Shown here piece by piece: positions 61,445 through 64,000 of a DNA stretch of 64,000 nucleotides (position 1 is the stretch's first letter; each line of letters starts with the position of its first letter). The stretch is from Simiduia litorea. GTDB lineage: Bacteria > Pseudomonadota > Gammaproteobacteria > Pseudomonadales > Cellvibrionaceae. The notes beneath the pieces were generated by a model, which did not search any database, had not been told where the DNA came from, and saw nothing but the letters and a program-made list of their open reading frames with translations. The stretch covers positions 806,001 to 870,000 of the forward strand of contig NZ_AP031497.1 in the NCBI RefSeq assembly GCF_042853465.1. Direction: 5' to 3'. The position numbers and the translations under genes were made by a program.

Positions 61445-62509
61445 TTAGTCGGACCCAGTGTCCAGGGTTTGCAGATATTGGCTTGGCGTGAGGCCGCTCT
61501 GGTTTTTAAAGGCGTTGTTAAAGGCGGTTTTGGAATTAAAACCGGCCATCAGCGCTAGGTCGAGCAAATTGCCCCGTTGCTCGGATGTTTGGCTCAGGGT
61601 GGTTTTTACATAATCGACGCGAAGACCATTGATGTAGTCACTAAAATTCTTGCCGCTGCCTTTATTGATGGCGCTAGAGATGTCTCGCACCAGCAGTCCT
61701 GTGGTGTTGGCCAGATCCTGGAGCGACAATCGCGGTATTTTAAACAGCGCCTGCTGTTTGACGGCGTGATCAATCTGTTCGAACAATTGTTTTTCAAGCG
61801 CGCTATCGCTTTCCGCTGTGACGGTATCTTGCACACAGGTTTCGAAATAGTTCAGTTGGTCGAACAGAGCGGGTTGTCGCAACGCCAGAAAAATAGTCGT
61901 CACAAAGGTGGCGAAAACGCCGCTAAGGTGTAGTAAATACCACAGGTTGCGCGCTGTGTATTCAACAAAGGGCTGGCTGTTAAGGCGCACAATGTCGTTT
62001 ATGCCAAGCAGGGCGAAGGCCAGCATAATTTTTACCAGCCAGGCCAATTGCAAGGATGCAGGGTCGGATTCCATAGCCTGCACACCACGGTGATAGCGCG
62101 TTAGTAAAAAGTAGGCGGCAATGCCATAGGCCAACAAACTGACCGAGCCAAGCGCGAGCACGCTTTGTGTGTTGGCGGTAAAAGGTAGGGCGAGCAGCGC
62201 TGGTAAGAAATGCACGAGTGCGCGCGCCTGCCAAGCCTGATTGAAGACCAGATGTTGAATGAACAGGTAAAAAGCTGGGCCAGTACATAAGCTGAAGACA
62301 GGCGTGATGAGATATTGCTGGCGCCACATACCGGTCTCTTCGGAGAAATTAAATAGCATGAGCACGGCTTCTAACACCAGTAGCAGGCTTAAACCGCGAA
62401 AGCGTGGCTTGTGCCATAGCAGCGTAGTGGCAAATAAAAGTGTAAATGCCGCAACGAGCTGTAGCATATTGACGGGTGCGAGGCTGTAGTGGCTAACGAG
62501 GGCAGTCAT
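61445..62509 (-). CDS. AraC family regulator with N-terminal membrane domain
   Basis: A 354-residue protein with six or seven hydrophobic segments over about residues 1-220, then a cytoplasmic AraC-type DNA-binding domain (about 250-354) ending in GFNSKTAFNNAFKNQSGLTPSQYLQ. The family is used to sense envelope or external signals directly and bind DNA while membrane-attached. No strong Shine-Dalgarno sequence precedes the ATG. Probable targets are the flanking same-strand amidohydrolase or PagL-like genes. Confidence 0.87.
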   Translation of the reverse strand: MTALVSHYSLAPVNMLQLVAAFTLLFATTLLWHKPRFRGLSLLLVLEAVLMLFNFSEETGMWRQQYLITPVFSLCTGPAFYLFIQHLVFNQAWQARALVHFLPALLALPFTANTQSVLALGSVSLLAYGIAAYFLLTRYHRGVQAMESDPASLQLAWLVKIMLAFALLGINDIVRLNSQPFVEYTARNLWYLLHLSGVFATFVTTIFLALRQPALFDQLNYFETCVQDTVTAESDSALEKQLFEQIDHAVKQQALFKIPRLSLQDLANTTGLLVRDISSAINKGSGKNFSDYINGLRVDYVKTTLSQTSEQRGNLLDLALMAGFNSKTAFNNAFKNQSGLTPSQYLQTLDTGSD

Positions 62510-62638
62510 GAGCGGCTTGAGGGTCTAGTGGCTGAGTTTGCTAATTAAACGCGATTCGGTAAGTGTTGTTAAGCCTATTGGGTAAGTGGGGCGCTCGCTG
62601 TTGGTTTTTACCGCCAAGCCCATGAATGGTTGTTTTGA

Positions 62639-63238
62639 TTAGATACGACCCCCCAAGGTTAATAACACTAACGCATCAATGCCGTCATTGGGTGAGCCGA
62701 GTCTGGCGTTGGAGTAGTGCCGGTAGGCAATATTAGCCAGCCAGCGGTTGCCCGTGCCAAAGTAAATACCGAGCCCTAACTGTGATTGAAAGACAAAGTG
62801 ATTGGCCTGTCTTCGCTCACCTAATTGGGTTTCGCTCAAATAGGTAGGGCCTAAAGTGCGCACATAAAAATACGGCTGGCTATTGCCGAGTTTCGGAAGT
62901 GCTAAGTTGAGTTGTGGGTAGATCGAAAATGCAAGCATGCGCTTGTGTTCGTCGGTATTACTGGTTAGTTGTGCCACCCCAGTACCAATAAATAAGCTTT
63001 GTTTTTCCGTAAAAATGTGGCGATAGACATGCAGGTCGATACCAACCGCAGTATTTTTTTGATGTTCCGTGTGTGGTTGTTTGCCACCGCCGGCGTAGAG
63101 CATTAGCTCAAGGTTTTCGCGAGCAGCCTCGGGCGCTGGGCTCGCCTCGCCGGACAATGTTACGCTCACGCAGCTGATGAAAAGCGCGGTGGAGAGTGGC
63201 GCGCTGGCACGCGGCCAACAAAACGGCAATAGGGTCAT
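62639..63238 (-). CDS. pagL: PagL-like lipid A 3-O-deacylase (acyloxyacyl hydrolase)
   Basis: Outer-membrane beta-barrel esterase of 199 residues with an N-terminal export signal. The catalytic loop YRHYSNARLGSPNDGIDA places His174 and Ser176 as in PagL (His126, Ser128 in Pseudomonas). The third residue of the PagL triad, a Glu 14 positions after the His, is Asp188 here. The chain ends with LLTLGGRI, a typical barrel C-terminus. It would remove the 3-O acyl chain from lipid A, altering endotoxin and membrane properties. Confidence 0.72.
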   Translation of the reverse strand: MTLLPFCWPRASAPLSTALFISCVSVTLSGEASPAPEAARENLELMLYAGGGKQPHTEHQKNTAVGIDLHVYRHIFTEKQSLFIGTGVAQLTSNTDEHKRMLAFSIYPQLNLALPKLGNSQPYFYVRTLGPTYLSETQLGERRQANHFVFQSQLGLGIYFGTGNRWLANIAYRHYSNARLGSPNDGIDALVLLTLGGRI

Positions 63239-63632
63239 AGGTGTTATGTTTCCGAAAAGCGGCTAAGGTCTAAGCGCCGATGTATTTTACGTTAGCGTAA
63301 TTGCATTGAGCGCCAGCCGCAACTTGCCGTTGTGAGTACCGAGTCGGTCACTAACGCTAATAGAACCACCTGCACCTCCATTTGTGCGCTGGTGCTATTG
63401 ATTCAGCACCGAGTTTATTGATTCTCAATGCTCGGTCTCGATGAGAAAGTGTTTAGTGAAACCCTCATCGGCAAAGGCTTCATCTAAGGCTTTACGCTGT
63501 TGCAACTCATCTTGCTTATCCATGAGCAAACTCCACTGCTGAGTGTCATCGTTTGCTAGCAGTTTACTCAGTGGCAGCGAGCGAGATTGACGTGGATTAT
63601 CACAGTGTCAATAAACATAAAATTAAAAATAA
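63239..63632 (-). other. Gap with a possible gene remnant
   Basis: Nearly 400 bases between the PagL-like gene and the edge oxidoreductase gene. The right part holds the small minus-strand ORF listed separately. The left part has two copies of TATTGATTC about 24 bases apart and nothing else recognisable. Confidence 0.4.
63425..63523 (-). CDS. Possible 32-residue ORF or gene remnant
   Basis: ATG 63523 to TGA 63425 encodes a 32-residue, highly charged peptide (begins MDKQDELQQRK, ends LIETEH). The same frame is open for about 26 further codons upstream, back to a stop near 63615, without an ATG, GTG or TTG giving a longer likely protein. Either it is a small gene with an unusual start or the tail of a decayed gene. 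No family is recognised. Confidence 0.3.
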   Translation of the reverse strand: MDKQDELQQRKALDEAFADEGFTKHFLIETEH

Positions 63633-64000
63633 TTACAGCAAATGTTCCGACTCGATGATGTGCACGCCAGGCATGGGTTCGACCACGGCATGCAGTAGCG
63701 CTTCGGCGATCGCTGTTGGCGTCACAGGGCGGTAGCGTTTGGGTATCAAGGGTTTAAAAATAGCTGCAAACCAAAGCCCGAGCTGCTCGCCAATTCTTGC
63801 TTGTGTGCGTTGGGTGTTGATCAGCGATGGGCGCACAATCGTGAAACTGTTGAAATTCAATGCGGCAATCCCTTGCTCTACCTCGGCTTTGGTATTGAGG
63901 TAGAAGTTTTTACCGCGCTTAGCGCCTAGAGACGAGTTGAGTGCGAAACTATTGGCGCCGAGAGAGCGCGTTAGTGTGGCAATAGCAAGGGGAAGATCTC
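63633..64000 (-). CDS. NAD(P)-binding Rossmann-fold epimerase-like protein, truncated at the right edge
   Basis: The last 121 codons of a minus-strand gene whose start lies beyond base 64000. The visible part has GAKRGKNFYLNTKAEVEQGI with the Tyr-x3-Lys pair of the short-chain dehydrogenase/epimerase active site, then FTIVRPSLI, both characteristic of the YbjT/HTATIP2-like (COG0702) group. Function would be NAD(P)-dependent redox or sensing; the substrate is unknown. Confidence 0.75.
   Translation of the reverse strand, partial: DLPLAIATLTRSLGANSFALNSSLGAKRGKNFYLNTKAEVEQGIAALNFNSFTIVRPSLINTQRTQARIGEQLGLWFAAIFKPLIPKRYRPVTPTAIAEALLHAVVEPMPGVHIIESEHLL

Noticed and set aside
1..64000. tRNA, rRNA, CRISPR array, insertion sequence, phage or integron elements
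   Set aside because: No cloverleaf-like sequence, regular spaced repeats, transposase or integrase frame was found on either strand by reading.

Overview
The window reads as chromosomal DNA of a free-living, Gram-negative gammaproteobacterium, probably aquatic or marine. Supporting signs are two TonB-dependent receptors, a complete TonB/ExbBD-driven heme uptake locus of the Vibrio/Pseudoalteromonas hut type, the long (367-residue) PurC, CbpA/CbpM, a PagL-like outer-membrane lipid A deacylase and a PEP-CTERM protein. No rRNA or tRNA gene, insertion sequence, phage gene or CRISPR array was recognised. Genus-level placement is not possible from the sequence alone.

Layout. 1-9.4 kb: edge fragment, M49-like zinc peptidase lipoprotein, prohibitin-like protein, MazG-like hydrolase, a GAF/PAS hybrid histidine kinase, two small secreted proteins and purC. 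9.5-16.5 kb: prolyl-hydroxylase-like dioxygenase, then a Cu(I)/Ag(I) efflux operon (Met/His-rich protein, CusB fused to two CusF-like domains, CusA) and a DUF1624 membrane protein. 16.5-24.3 kb: heme uptake, with tonB-exbB-exbD-hmuTUV on the minus strand divergent from receptor-hutX-hutZ around one Fur box. 24.6-36.8 kb: a lipid/isoprenoid-looking metabolic region with a second TonB receptor, an AraC regulator, HMG-CoA reductase, a Spinster-type MFS carrier and an acyl-CoA ligase, facing a minus-strand operon of acyl-CoA dehydrogenase, iron-dependent alcohol dehydrogenase and thioesterase with a divergent LysR gene. 36.9-42.6 kb: mgtE and a second large hybrid kinase (CHASE, four PAS, HisKA, HATPase, two receiver-like regions, Hpt).

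43-53.3 kb: two convergent operons, ackA-xfp on plus and MBL ribonuclease, Na/Pi symporter, P-type ATPase and universal stress protein on minus. They meet at one bidirectional terminator. Each has an FNR/Anr-like box at its outer edge, placed so that a -10-like hexamer falls at the class II distance. I read this as a mirrored low-oxygen or energy-stress module, and it is the strongest candidate here for an under-described system.

53.5-64 kb: LysR/DoxX/YgiD-type dioxygenase, cbpA-cbpM, a PEP-CTERM protein with a sigma-54-like promoter, a UPF0016 cation exporter, a fatty acid hydroxylase family protein, a membrane-anchored amidohydrolase, an AraC regulator with a membrane sensor domain, PagL-like protein and a truncated NAD(P)-binding protein at the right edge.

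Many reading frames have better-supported internal starts than the longest ORF; these are given in the individual entries.
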